From: Vibrio crassostreae
GTDB taxonomy: Bacteria > Pseudomonadota > Gammaproteobacteria > Enterobacterales > Vibrionaceae
NCBI RefSeq assembly: GCF_024347415.1
Contig: NZ_AP025477.1
Coordinates: 1,883,965 to 1,947,964, forward strand
DNA: 64,000 bases
Direction: 5' to 3'
Position 1 is the first letter of the stretch, and the number at the start of each line of letters is the position of its first letter. Positions 24,408-33,150 of the stretch are shown here, in pieces. The notes under the pieces are model-generated. The model did no database searches and was not told where the DNA came from. It saw only the letters and a list, made by a program, of their open reading frames with translations. Both the position numbers and the translations under genes were made by a program.

Positions 24408-26387
24408 ATGAAGTTAACCGATATGTCTTTTAAGCAAAAAATCATCGCTTTGCTTATTTTACCGATCTTAGGGTTTCTCTGGCTCAGTGTTTCTGCGATA
24501 TCCAAAGGCGTAGAAACAAAGAGTGAAATGGCATCATTAAATCAACTGACACGCCTTTCGGTTGTGTACAGTGAGTTAGTGCATGAGTTACAAAAAGAGC
24601 GAGGCATGACAGCTGGCTTTATTGGCTCTCAAGGAACCAAGTTTGTCAATGAATTAGCCGCGCAGAGAACCAATGCCGATAACCGACGTAATGAAAGAAA
24701 CGATTACTGGCAGTCTGCTAATATCAATCTGCCACAGATTAGCCGTCTGAACACAGAGATAAGCCAAAGCCTTAATCAGATAACGACCATTCGAAATCGA
24801 GTGGATTCTCAATCGATTCCTCTGTCTGAGGCTTTGGGTTACTACACCCAACTGAATGCAAAGCTACTGAGTGTATCGGCGTTAATTGCTGAGCTGAGTT
24901 CTGATGCCACCATCACTACAGAAACCATCGCTTACTACAACTTCTTGCAAGGTAAAGAGCGAGCGGGTATCGAGCGTGCTGTCCTGAATAACACCTTTTC
25001 TAAAAATGAATTTGGCCCGGGTATGCTGGTGAAATTCATCTCTTTAGTGACAGAGCAAAATACCTACTTCTCGAACTATGAAGTGTTGAGCAACCCAGCG
25101 AACGTTCGCTTCTTTGAGCAACAGTTAAATGACCGCTCTGTGGCAGAAGTAGAAAAGCTTCGTAGCTTGGCTGAATCTAAGATGAGCGGCTTTGATGTTG
25201 ACCCTGTGTACTGGTTCTCTCAATCTACTGCTCGTATTGTTCAGCTAAAGAAAACAGAAAACCACCTAGCTGAATCACTGATTGCGCTGACCGAGAAAAA
25301 GATGTCAGAGGCGCAGTCTGCGATGATGATGAGTATTGGTCTATTTGCTTTGATTACTTTGTTCGCAACCTTCGTGAGCGTTAAGGCGATCAGCGACCTG
25401 ACGATGAGAGTGAAAGATCTGACAGTGATGTTGTCTAAAGTTCGTAATGACAACGATCTGACGGTTCGTGCTAAGTACGTTGGTAACAGCGAACTTGGCC
25501 AGATATCTTCGGCACTCAACGAAACGCTAGAGAAGTTTTCAAACGTTATCGACAATCTGTCTCAGTCGAGTCTGACCTTAGCTTCAGCCGCTGAAGAAAC
25601 CTCGCAAACCTGTCACTACAACTCGAACACGCTGGTTCAACAACAAGATCAAATCGGTTTAGTTGCGACGGCGACAGAAGAGTTATCAGCAACGGTAAAT
25701 GAAGTGGCCGCTAAAACTCAGCAGACAGCAAGCTCCGCTAAACTGGTCGATGAGCAGTCGCAAGAAGGTTTGAGTACGGTTCAAAACTCTTACCACTCTA
25801 TCGAAAAACTGGCTTCTGAAATTAATGACCTAGCGGAAAAAATCACGCATCTACACGAGAGCAGCAATAACATTAACAGTGTGATTGATGTGATTAAGTC
25901 GGTAGCAGAACAAACCAACCTACTGGCATTGAACGCGGCAATTGAAGCGGCACGAGCGGGTGAGCAAGGCCGTGGATTCGCGGTAGTGGCTGATGAAGTT
26001 CGCACGCTAGCACAACGTACTCAGCAATCGACAGCTGAAATTGAAGGCTTTATCAGCTCGCTACAGTCTGATGTTCAAACGGCGTTTAATGTGATTGATA
26101 ACAGCCAGAAGATGTCGTCTAAAGCAGTTGAGGATTCAAAAGAGGTCGAGCACACCTTACAAGGAATCTCCGCATCGGTAAGCGAAATATTCAGCATGAC
26201 CGAACAGATCGCCACAGCAACGGAAGAGCAAGCGGTTGTGACCCAAGATATCGCGCAAAACGTGATGGCAGTAGAGCAGAAATCGACGGAGTCGACCACT
26301 GGCGCAACTCAAATTGCAGCAACAGCCAAAGAACAAGCTGAACTGGCGGCTTCATTGAAAGAGATTGCAAACACGTTTAAGAGCTAA
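24408..26387 (+). CDS. Methyl-accepting chemotaxis protein with NIT sensor domain
   Basis: A 659-residue chemoreceptor with an AGGA ribosome site. Membrane segments are near 10-30 and 303-325. The periplasmic part (about 45-295) has the hallmarks of the NIT (nitrate/nitrite-type) helical domain: [17 protein letters not shown] near the start and [19 protein letters not shown] later. A HAMP domain follows ([15 protein letters not shown]), then the signalling domain with its hairpin tip [20 protein letters not shown] near 500. It reports to CheA/CheW elsewhere. The NIT assignment implies nitrate/nitrite or a related small ligand, but this is not proven. Confidence 0.92.
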   Translation: MKLTDMSFKQKIIALLILPILGFLWLSVSAISKGVETKSEMASLNQLTRLSVVYSELVHELQKERGMTAGFIGSQGTKFVNELAAQRTNADNRRNERNDYWQSANINLPQISRLNTEISQSLNQITTIRNRVDSQSIPLSEALGYYTQLNAKLLSVSALIAELSSDATITTETIAYYNFLQGKERAGIERAVLNNTFSKNEFGPGMLVKFISLVTEQNTYFSNYEVLSNPANVRFFEQQLNDRSVAEVEKLRSLAESKMSGFDVDPVYWFSQSTARIVQLKKTENHLAESLIALTEKKMSEAQSAMMMSIGLFALITLFATFVSVKAISDLTMRVKDLTVMLSKVRNDNDLTVRAKYVGNSELGQISSALNETLEKFSNVIDNLSQSSLTLASAAEETSQTCHYNSNTLVQQQDQIGLVATATEELSATVNEVAAKTQQTASSAKLVDEQSQEGLSTVQNSYHSIEKLASEINDLAEKITHLHESSNNINSVIDVIKSVAEQTNLLALNAAIEAARAGEQGRGFAVVADEVRTLAQRTQQSTAEIEGFISSLQSDVQTAFNVIDNSQKMSSKAVEDSKEVEHTLQGISASVSEIFSMTEQIATATEEQAVVTQDIAQNVMAVEQKSTESTTGATQIAATAKEQAELAASLKEIANTFKS

Positions 26388-26420
26388 TCTTTCAGAGTTA
26401 GAAGTTTTCCATCTTATATA

Positions 26421-26453
26421 AAAATGTCCCGCCTAATGCGGGACATTTTTTTA
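26421..26453 (+). terminator. Terminator after the NIT chemoreceptor
   Basis: AAAATGTCCCGC pairs with GCGGGACATTTT around a 5-nt loop, followed by TTT. Confidence 0.85.
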
Positions 26454-26477
26454 GTGGGACATTTTTGGGTAAAGCGA

Positions 26478-26900
26478 CTAAAGCGTTTGTCCGTTAACCG
26501 ACAATTTCACATCAATGTTGCCACGAACCGCATTTGAATATGGGCAAACTTGGTGAGCGGTTTTTACCAGCGTAACAGCCTGTTCTTGAGCCAAGTCGAG
26601 CTCAATCGCTAATGAAACGGTTAAAGCAAAACCACCATTTTCATTTGGACCGATACCAACAGTTGCAGTTGTTGGCGCCGATGCAATCTTGATTTTCATT
26701 TCTTTCGCTACGTGAAGTAGAGCATTTGAGAAACACGCAGAGTAGCCCGCAGCAAACAGTTGCTCAGGGTTCGTTGCTTCACCTGAACCGCCCATTTCTT
26801 TCGGGTAGCTTAATGCAACAGAAAGCAAATTATCGTCAGTAGAAACTTGGCCGTTACGACCAGCAATTGCAGTAGCAGAAGTAGTGTAGAGTGTTGTCAT
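26478..26900 (-). CDS. ohr: Organic hydroperoxide resistance protein (OsmC/Ohr family)
   Basis: A 140-residue peroxidase with the two redox cysteines in place: GYSACFSNALLHVA (Cys56) and HQVCPYSNAVRGN (Cys119). NPEQLFAAGYSACF and VGIGPNENGGFAL are typical Ohr blocks. It reduces organic and fatty acid hydroperoxides using lipoyl thiols. It is divergent from ohrR, with two probable OhrR operators between them. Confidence 0.96.
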   Translation of the reverse strand: MTTLYTTSATAIAGRNGQVSTDDNLLSVALSYPKEMGGSGEATNPEQLFAAGYSACFSNALLHVAKEMKIKIASAPTTATVGIGPNENGGFALTVSLAIELDLAQEQAVTLVKTAHQVCPYSNAVRGNIDVKLSVNGQTL

Positions 26901-26927
26901 TGTCTTAATCCTTAAAATGGTTGTGTA

Positions 26928-27012
26928 AAATTAAATTGTGCGCAACTTTATTTTGAGGTTAGCTTAATTGATAAAACTTACGTGTGCAAGTATATTGTGT
27001 GCAATTTAATTT
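26928..27012. promoter_or_regulatory. Two OhrR operators in the ohr-ohrR divergent region
   Basis: AAATTAAATTGTGCGCAA (26928-26945) and TTGTGTGCAATTTAATTT (26995-27012) are the same element in opposite orientation, each built on a TTGYGYGCAA-like palindrome. One overlaps the region close to each start codon, so both genes should be repressed by OhrR. A partial third copy (CGTGTGCAAG) lies at 26981-26990. Confidence 0.7.
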
Positions 27013-27027
27013 ATTGACGAGGTGATC

Positions 27028-27465
27028 GTGAGCGACCAAAATGAATATCTAAAGTTAGATAATCAGGTGTGCTTTGCACTTTACAGTGCTTCAAATGCAA
27101 TGAGTCGAGCTTATCAACCTCTGCTGAAAGCGCTTGATCTTACTTATTTACAGTACATTGTGATGATGGTGCTTTGGGAGCAACAAGAGATAAATGTCAA
27201 AGCGTTAGGCGCTAAAACACATTTAGATTCAGGAACCTTGACTCCATTACTTAAGCGTTTAGAAGCAAAAGGTTATGTGCTTCGTAAACGTAGTGCTGAA
27301 GATGAACGAGTGCGAGTAATTACGCTAACTCCTGTAGGGACTGAACTCAAAGAGCGCGCGCAAACTGTCCCAGAAGAGATATTTTGTTTGTCTAAGATGA
27401 ATGAAAACGAACTTAAATCGCTCAAAGCGCAATGTGAGCAGTTACTTGACAACTTAACTCAATAA
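27028..27465 (+). CDS. ohrR: OhrR, MarR-family organic peroxide sensor
   Basis: A 145-residue repressor. The GTG at 27028 is chosen because GAGG lies at correct spacing and because it puts the sensing cysteine in LDNQVCFALYSAS at residue 15, its position in well-studied OhrR proteins. The winged helix includes LGAKTHLDSGTLTPLLKRLEAKGYVLRKRSAEDERV. Oxidation of Cys15 by organic peroxides releases DNA and induces ohr. An in-frame GTG at 27022 is less likely. Confidence 0.94.
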   Translation: MSDQNEYLKLDNQVCFALYSASNAMSRAYQPLLKALDLTYLQYIVMMVLWEQQEINVKALGAKTHLDSGTLTPLLKRLEAKGYVLRKRSAEDERVRVITLTPVGTELKERAQTVPEEIFCLSKMNENELKSLKAQCEQLLDNLTQ

Positions 27466-27505
27466 GAACGTCTCTTTAATTCTCAGTAATCACGTTCAAA
27501 TACTG

Positions 27506-27556
27506 AAAAAGCCAGTGAGTATCTACTGTTAATAGCAGATACTCACTGGCTTTTTG
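27506..27556. terminator. Long-stem terminator between ohrR and the permease gene
   Basis: AAAAAGCCAGTGAGTATC and GATACTCACTGGCTTTTT form an 18-bp perfect stem, extended with one mismatch. The symmetry and flanking A/T runs suit the convergent genes at 27465 and 27646. Confidence 0.85.
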
Positions 27557-27645
27557 TGTTTTGATGTGAGTGTGAGGTACTTGTTTAGTCTTCACTCACA
27601 AACACATACATATCACCACGACAGCGGTTGATACTGTGCCTCTAT

Positions 27646-28809
27646 CTAACCCATAAACCAAGACACGAAAATTAGCGCGCCAAAACCAAATGTTGCCATC
27701 AGTGCGGTATCGCCACCGGCTGCTGTGTAGCTGCCTTCGGTTTGTAGGTGAGGGAAGTCAGGTCTGCGAACCTTAACTACCATTGCGAGTGGTCCCCAAA
27801 TAGCTAGGAACACCAGCACCATACCTGCATAGTCGAGCATGCTGACAAACTGGCTAGCGAACAGCTCTGCTAATACCAAAGGTAAGATGAAGGTCAACGC
27901 ATAAGCCAACGCTTTGTTGTTGGTCACCGCGTCTTTGTTTTGGTCGTACAACGCCATAGAAACACCAAGGAAAGAAGTCACCAAGGCTAAAGCAGAGAAC
28001 AAAGCAATCACCACTTTCAACCAAGCAGATTGTCCGCTAAACGCAGAGATCAGCTCTGAAATGTTGTGGAATTGGCTGATCGCGTCTGTGCCAAGGTTAC
28101 CGATAATCGCGAATAACCAAGTGAGGTAGCACACTAGCGGAATCACTGAACCTAACAGAATCATATTGCGGATCTGCTTTTGAGTCGCTTCACGGTTGTA
28201 GATAACCAGTGACGGGATCACCACCATAGAGGCAAAGCTAGTAAAGATAACCGCGCTGTACTGCACCACGTCATTGGCCGTGTATTGGCTAGTTTGAGTT
28301 AGGTAATCTAGACGAATATTGCTGAACAGAGAGGCAATAACAATAAACAGCATCACCACCATCATGATGAATAGGCCACGGTTCAACTTGTCGATATAAG
28401 ACTTACCCGCTACCACAATCACACCCATAAATAGGCTGAAAACCGTATAAGCAGCAGATGCAGAGATGTTTACGCCAACATCGAGCAGCAGCTTATGGAT
28501 GATGTCACCGACACCCAAGATATAGGCGATGAGCATGCATACCAGCAGCAGATAAAAGAGTGCATTGATAAAGTGTTTACCTTTGCTGCCCAGAGTGAGG
28601 TAAGCAACACTGCTCATTCCACTGTTGTCTTTAGTTTTAGTACACGCTTCTGCCAGTAGGAGTGCAGAGTAAGTCGTGCCGATAAAGATAAGTAGCATCA
28701 GCACTGAACTGATCATGAAGCCAAATTGGGCCAACACCATTGGGATAGCCAACATGCCAGCCCCCAATGCAGTCCCTGAAAGGATTAGGGAACTGCCGAA
28801 TAATTTCAT
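27646..28809 (-). CDS. Aromatic amino acid permease, TyrP/Mtr (HAAAP) family
   Basis: About 387 residues from the ATG at 28809; the frame is open to 28824 but the earlier TTG lies almost on the GAGG ribosome site. The protein has about 11 membrane helices. The family signature GTALGAGMLAIPMVLAQFGF is at the N-terminus, and VIPSLVIYN and FSALALVTSFLGVSMALYDQ follow. It imports tyrosine, tryptophan or a related amino acid with protons. A probable TyrR box lies just upstream at 28857, supporting a tyrosine or aromatic substrate. Confidence 0.85.
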   Translation of the reverse strand: MKLFGSSLILSGTALGAGMLAIPMVLAQFGFMISSVLMLLIFIGTTYSALLLAEACTKTKDNSGMSSVAYLTLGSKGKHFINALFYLLLVCMLIAYILGVGDIIHKLLLDVGVNISASAAYTVFSLFMGVIVVAGKSYIDKLNRGLFIMMVVMLFIVIASLFSNIRLDYLTQTSQYTANDVVQYSAVIFTSFASMVVIPSLVIYNREATQKQIRNMILLGSVIPLVCYLTWLFAIIGNLGTDAISQFHNISELISAFSGQSAWLKVVIALFSALALVTSFLGVSMALYDQNKDAVTNNKALAYALTFILPLVLAELFASQFVSMLDYAGMVLVFLAIWGPLAMVVKVRRPDFPHLQTEGSYTAAGGDTALMATFGFGALIFVSWFMG

Positions 28810-28856
28810 ATTCAAGAAAAACAACCTCTAGCGATCCAATTAATTTTTAGTCGGAT

Positions 28857-28874
28857 TGTAAATAATTGTTTCCA
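28857..28874 (-). promoter_or_regulatory. TyrR-box-like site upstream of the permease
   Basis: TGTAAA-TAATTG-TTTCCA matches the TyrR consensus TGTAAA-N6-TTTACA at 10 of 12 fixed positions, including the key outer G and C. It lies about 50 bp upstream of the start. The remainder of the 490-bp gap to 29299 is AT-rich; a 62-codon frame at 28923 is not convincing, and nothing else was recognised. Confidence 0.45.
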
Positions 28875-29299
28875 AGACTAACAAATTACTCAGTAAAGTT
28901 AGGGATTAAATTCTAATTATTTTTGAATTTTTCTAAAAAAGTTAAGAAGGCATTTTTAGATGATATCTGTGCTCTTTTGATCTATTTGTTGGGTGATTGT
29001 ATTTATCGTTTAGTTAACGTTCGTCCATTGTTGAATAATTTAGAAGTTAGCAAAATTCGGTTAGAAAGAAGTATGTTTATGAGCCAATTGTTTTCAATTC
29101 ATCAAGTTTAATCCTCTCCTTTTCCTGAATCCCGTGCAGGCAATGTCGATGACTAACCGTTCTATGGTTAAAACCACACTCAGATCGTTTTATCAGTTTG
29201 AAGGTAAATAGGTAAAGAACGAGAAAAGTGTCTAAAATTCTGTTGACCTGACTACAACTTCATAGTTTATCTTTGCTACCGAAATGAGAGGGGAAGTGC

Positions 29300-30520
29300 A
29301 TGTATCGTATATCTGAACTGGCCGAATTAGTTGGGCTGAGTCGTTCCACATTGTTGTATTACGGCAAGCTAGGTTTGATTGAGGCTCAACGCCAGAGCAA
29401 TGGTTATCGTCTTTATTCTGAAAAGGATCTACAACGTGTTCGCTTGTTACAGCAATTGCAAGCGGGTGGGCTGACGCTCAAAGAGTGCCAAGCTTGTTTA
29501 GATGCAAAGATAGATCGCGGTTTACTGGAAAATCGCCTCAAGCAGTTGGACGAAGAGCTCGTTCAAAAGCAACGATCACGCGACCTACTAGCAGCAATGC
29601 TAGGTGAAGGTGGTCTAGACGAGTGGCATGAGTCGATGGATAAGCTTGCGCCAGATGCACACCTCGATTGGTTAATTAAGCAGGGCTTTGATGAGAAACA
29701 AGCGCTGCGATTGAAGTGGTTATCGAAAGACATGAATGAACATGATCAATACATGGCGGATTTTGGCGCTATCTTTGAGGACTTAGAGCGTTTAGGGCCA
29801 GGAACGGTTGAAGATACCTTAGCAGCATTGGCACAAGTTCCGGTTACACCTAAGCGCGTACTTGAGATTGGTTGTGGCAAAGGCATCGCGACCAAGGTGT
29901 TAGCGAAAGCCTTAGTTGAACATCAAACGGACGTGCAAATAACAGCGTTAGACAATGATCAACCGAGTTTGGATATTCTGAGTCAACAAGCACTAGAACT
30001 TGGTCTCGAAAGCAATATCAAAACGGTATGTGCAAGCATGATGGATCTACCGTTTGAAGCTAAGTCATTCGACCTGATCTGGTCAGAAGGTAGCGCTTAC
30101 ATCATGGGTGTTCAGAAAGCACTTAAGCAGTGGCGGAAGCTACTCATCGATGATGGCATCTTGGTCGTGAATGATTTGGTGTGGAACACCGAGAATCCAA
30201 ACGAATCAATCAAAGTATTCTGGCAGAAAGAGTACCCAGATATGACCACGGTAGCTGAACGTATCAAGCATGCAAAGGCGGCGGGTTACCAAGTCTTGGA
30301 TGACTTTGCGATGAGCGACGCCGGCTGGCTTGCCTATTATCAGCCTTTGCAAAAGCAAGTCGAGTCTTTGAAAGCAACGATGCTAAATTCAAAAGCGCTC
30401 GCAGATTGCGACAATGAAATTAAACAATTCTTCAGTAACAGCGAACTTGTGGAAGGTTCTCAAGGCTCAGCTAAGCGTGATTTTGATTATCACTTCTTTG
30501 TGTTGAAGAAAGTACAGTAA
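29300..30520 (+). CDS. MerR-family regulator fused to a SAM-dependent methyltransferase
   Basis: A 406-residue two-part protein. Residues 1-70 are a MerR helix-turn-helix (MYRISELAELVGLSRSTLLYYGKLGLI, YRLYSEKDLQRVRLLQQLQAGG), followed by a dimerising coil to about 110. A linker region leads to a class I methyltransferase from about 185: VLEIGCGKGIATKVL (SAM-binding motif I), ITALDNDQPSLDIL (motif II acidic residue), DLPFEAKSFDLIWSEGSAYIMG and LLIDDGILVVNDLVW. The ATG has GAGAGGGG upstream. It is followed after 12 nt by a GNAT gene. Such a fusion could sense and modify a toxic small molecule; the substrate is unknown. The frame is open throughout, so it is a real fusion, not an assembly break. 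Confidence 0.88.
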   Translation: MYRISELAELVGLSRSTLLYYGKLGLIEAQRQSNGYRLYSEKDLQRVRLLQQLQAGGLTLKECQACLDAKIDRGLLENRLKQLDEELVQKQRSRDLLAAMLGEGGLDEWHESMDKLAPDAHLDWLIKQGFDEKQALRLKWLSKDMNEHDQYMADFGAIFEDLERLGPGTVEDTLAALAQVPVTPKRVLEIGCGKGIATKVLAKALVEHQTDVQITALDNDQPSLDILSQQALELGLESNIKTVCASMMDLPFEAKSFDLIWSEGSAYIMGVQKALKQWRKLLIDDGILVVNDLVWNTENPNESIKVFWQKEYPDMTTVAERIKHAKAAGYQVLDDFAMSDAGWLAYYQPLQKQVESLKATMLNSKALADCDNEIKQFFSNSELVEGSQGSAKRDFDYHFFVLKKVQ

Positions 30521-30532
30521 GTGAAGAACACC

Positions 30533-31084
30533 ATGAAATTTAGACAATATGATTCAAGCGAGATCGAAACGATCACGCAACTTTTTACTCAAACCTTTAC
30601 TGATTCAGAAGGCGAGAACGAGGGTAAAACAGTAGGTAAGCTTGCCAAGGATCTTTTAACGACCACAGATCCAACAGAGCTACTTTGTTTTGTCGCGGAA
30701 GATGATACTCGTGAATTAGGAAGCACAATTGTAGGCGCGATTATTTTTACTCCGCTTTCATTTGATGACGAAACTAAGGCTTACTTGCTCTCTCCAGTAG
30801 CGGTGAGCACTCAAGTTCAAAAGCGTGGGATCGGCCAAAAGCTGATCAACTTCGGCTTACAGACTCTAAAGGAACAGGGTGTCGAGCTTGCTGTGACATA
30901 CGGTGATCCTAGTTACTATTCAAAAGTAGGTTTTGAGCAAATCACTACTGAGCAGATCCCAGCACCATTCGAGTTGAGCTACCCTCACGGTTGGATCGCT
31001 CAATCGCTGACTGGCGGTGAAATCAAAGTGGCGAGCGAACAGTCTAGCTGTGTTGAAGCTTTGGCTCATGCTGAATACTGGTAG
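30533..31084 (+). CDS. GNAT-family N-acetyltransferase
   Basis: A 183-residue protein from the ATG at 30533, 12 nt after the MerR-methyltransferase stop; a GTG at 30521 is less likely. The GNAT core is visible: LCFVAEDD, GAIIFTPLSF, LLSPVAVSTQVQKRGIGQKLINFGLQTLK (acetyl-CoA pyrophosphate loop Q/R-x-x-G-x-G) and VTYGDPSYYSKVGFEQ. The type resembles YhbS-like acetyltransferases. Probably co-transcribed with the preceding gene, giving a methyltransferase and an acetyltransferase in one unit. Confidence 0.9.
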   Translation: MKFRQYDSSEIETITQLFTQTFTDSEGENEGKTVGKLAKDLLTTTDPTELLCFVAEDDTRELGSTIVGAIIFTPLSFDDETKAYLLSPVAVSTQVQKRGIGQKLINFGLQTLKEQGVELAVTYGDPSYYSKVGFEQITTEQIPAPFELSYPHGWIAQSLTGGEIKVASEQSSCVEALAHAEYW

Positions 31085-31110
31085 TTGCTTAAAATAAAAT
31101 CTTAGATGAA

Positions 31111-31144
31111 TGAAAGCCCATCAGGTTTCACTTGATGGGCTTTC
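31111..31144 (+). terminator. Terminator after the GNAT gene
   Basis: GAAAGCCCATCA pairs with TGATGGGCTTTC with an interior GGTTTCACT loop. Confidence 0.85.
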
Positions 31145-31186
31145 TTGTTATGAGCAAAAGATATTCGTCATGCTTCAATGTAAAAC

Positions 31187-31225
31187 TTGAACATATGTTC
31201 AAAATAACACTTGAACGATCGTTCT
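31187..31225. promoter_or_regulatory. Paired TetR operators upstream of the AhpD-like gene
   Basis: TGAACATATGTTCA (31187-31200), identical to the site at 23665, and TGAACGATCGTTCTA (31211-31225). Centres are 24 bp apart, nearly the same geometry as at the tetR-like gene promoter. Confidence 0.7.
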
Positions 31226-31321
31226 AATTTGTTCTATATTGTTTTCACACTAACGGAGAACAGTAATTAATTGCTCCGTAATTGAATAACTTTAAAATCA
31301 TAAATTGATAAGGATAAAACA

Positions 31322-31870
31322 ATGAGCAACTTCAAAATTCACTCAATAGAATCAGCACCCGCGCAGAGCAAACCTATTCTTGAAGGCGCTAAAAAACAGA
31401 TGGGGCGAGTTCCAGGCTTGTTTGGTGTGTTGGCTGAATCCCCAAACACGCTTAAAGCTTACACTCAGCTTCATCAGGCGTTTAGTGACTCATCTTTCGA
31501 TGCTGAAGAGCTAACGGTGGTTTGGCAAACCATCAACGTTGAACACGAATGTCACTACTGCGTCCCAGCTCATACTGGCATTGCACACTCAATGAAGGTT
31601 GATCCGGCAATTACTGAAGCACTGTGTAATCGCACCGCAATGCCAACTGAGAAGTTGCAAGCACTGCATAACTTTACGCTGAGTATGGTACGCAACCGCG
31701 GTAATGTGCCAGCAAACGAAATGGAAGCATTCTTCGCAGCGGGTTACGGCCAACAGCAAGTTTTAGAAGTGATTCTTGGCCTGTCACAGAAAGTGATCAG
31801 TAACTACGTAAACCACGTTGCTAAAACGCCAGTAGACAAAGTATTTGAGCAGTTCGCTTGGCAAGGTTAA
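31322..31870 (+). CDS. Carboxymuconolactone decarboxylase / AhpD-like peroxidase-related protein
   Basis: A 182-residue helical protein. The redox pair is in VNVEHECHYCVPAHTGIAHS as CHYC (about residues 77-80) followed by His, as in AhpD-like and CMD-family proteins. KKQMGRVPGLFGVLAESP is another family block. It likely acts as a thiol-dependent antioxidant in the cytoplasm. The promoter has the paired palindromes also found at the TetR gene at 23 kb, so it is probably derepressed when that regulator binds its signal. Confidence 0.88.
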   Translation: MSNFKIHSIESAPAQSKPILEGAKKQMGRVPGLFGVLAESPNTLKAYTQLHQAFSDSSFDAEELTVVWQTINVEHECHYCVPAHTGIAHSMKVDPAITEALCNRTAMPTEKLQALHNFTLSMVRNRGNVPANEMEAFFAAGYGQQQVLEVILGLSQKVISNYVNHVAKTPVDKVFEQFAWQG

Positions 31871-31903
31871 TCGCTTTTAATTAAGCCAGGAATGATAATG
31901 ATG

Positions 31904-31934
31904 AAAGCCCCACTCAGTTGAGTGGGGCTTTGTT
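31904..31934. terminator. Terminator between AhpD-like and MalY-like genes
   Basis: AAAGCCCCACTCA pairs with TGAGTGGGGCTTT with a 2-nt GT loop, between convergent genes. Confidence 0.85.
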
Positions 31935-31962
31935 GTATGGGTTGGATTATATTTTTTATTGC

Positions 31963-33138
31963 TTAGTTATCTGCACTTAATGCCGCTTTAAGTCGCACCA
32001 AAGCGTCCGCTAATACTTCTGCAGGACACCCTAGATTCAAACGAATAAACCCTGAACCTTCCTCGCCAAAGGCACATCCCATACTCGGTACAATGCCAGC
32101 ATCAATGATCTTTTGTTCAAGCTCAGTATCACTTAATTTCATTGCACGGCAGTCTAACCATGCTAGGTACGTCGCTTCGGGCTTTGTGAAACGAATATGA
32201 GGCAACTCTGTCTTTAGGAATCCGCTCAGCGTTTCTATGTTGTCTTGTAGGTACTGTTTTAAGTCCGCTAACCAAGCTTGACACTCTTGATATGCAGTGG
32301 TCGCTGCGGACATTGATAGATTGTTGAAGCAATCCATGCCATGAGCATCTAAACGTCGAACAAACTGCTCCTTCAATTCTGCATTTGGAATGATGAAGTT
32401 CGAAATTCTTAATGATGATAAGCCAAAAGTTTTACTGGCCGCAGTTGCCACAATAAGTTTGTCGGTTAGCGAACTTGGTAGTTTCAATGTTGAATGGAAT
32501 ATGTTGGATGTTAGCGCTAGGTCGCTCCAAATCTCATCACTGATCAGCCATACATCGTGTTTTTGGCAAAGCTCGGCGACTTGCAGGATCTCTTGTTCGC
32601 TCCATACTCTGCCTGTTGGGTTGTGTGGGTTGCAGAAAATCAATGCTTTGGCGCCACTCGCAAAGCAGTCTTCCAAGTGAGCAAAATCAAGCTGGTAGTG
32701 ACCATCAGATTCAATCAACGGGTTGTTCAATACTCTGCGGTCATTCAGTTCGATGATCTTACGAAATGAACCGTAACCTGGGCTTTGGATAACGATCTGG
32801 TCATTCACTTGCGTGAGCATTTGCAGCGCCATTGCGATACCCGGCAATACACCATGTATCGTGGTTATCCACTCTTTTTCGATGTCAGCGTTATGTTGGT
32901 TTTTAAACCAATCAATCACAGCTTGGTAATAGTCATCCTGACGTTCTGAGTACCCAAAAATACCATGAGCGATATCTTGAGCTAAACGGTCGAGAACTTG
33001 CTGAGGAGCTTGGAAATCGTAGTCAGACACCCACATTGGCAATAAGTCAGACCCTTCCAGTCCTAGCTTCTGCTCCATAAAGTCCCACTTTACCGACCCT
33101 GTATTTCGGCGGTTAATCGTATTGTCGAAAGAATTCAT
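31963..33138 (-). CDS. MalY/PatB-type C-S lyase (PLP aminotransferase fold)
   Basis: A 391-residue PLP enzyme. MNSFDNTINRRNTGSVKWD and LLPMWVSDYDFQAP are the characteristic MalY/PatB openings. FCNPHNPTGRVW, LISDEIWSDLAL and ATAASKTFGLSSLRIS (PLP lysine 236) make up the cofactor site. These enzymes cleave cystathionine or other cysteine S-conjugates to a thiol, pyruvate and ammonia. It is co-transcribed with the NhaC gene (12 nt gap) and the pair is preceded by a LacI-type operator. The physiological substrate is not known. Confidence 0.9.
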   Translation of the reverse strand: MNSFDNTINRRNTGSVKWDFMEQKLGLEGSDLLPMWVSDYDFQAPQQVLDRLAQDIAHGIFGYSERQDDYYQAVIDWFKNQHNADIEKEWITTIHGVLPGIAMALQMLTQVNDQIVIQSPGYGSFRKIIELNDRRVLNNPLIESDGHYQLDFAHLEDCFASGAKALIFCNPHNPTGRVWSEQEILQVAELCQKHDVWLISDEIWSDLALTSNIFHSTLKLPSSLTDKLIVATAASKTFGLSSLRISNFIIPNAELKEQFVRRLDAHGMDCFNNLSMSAATTAYQECQAWLADLKQYLQDNIETLSGFLKTELPHIRFTKPEATYLAWLDCRAMKLSDTELEQKIIDAGIVPSMGCAFGEEGSGFIRLNLGCPAEVLADALVRLKAALSADN

Positions 33139-33150
33139 AGGATGTGAGCC

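Noticed and set aside
28923..29111. 62-codon frame on the plus strand after the permease promoter
   Set aside because: TTG start, no ribosome site, no recognised motif; composition fits AT-rich intergenic DNA.
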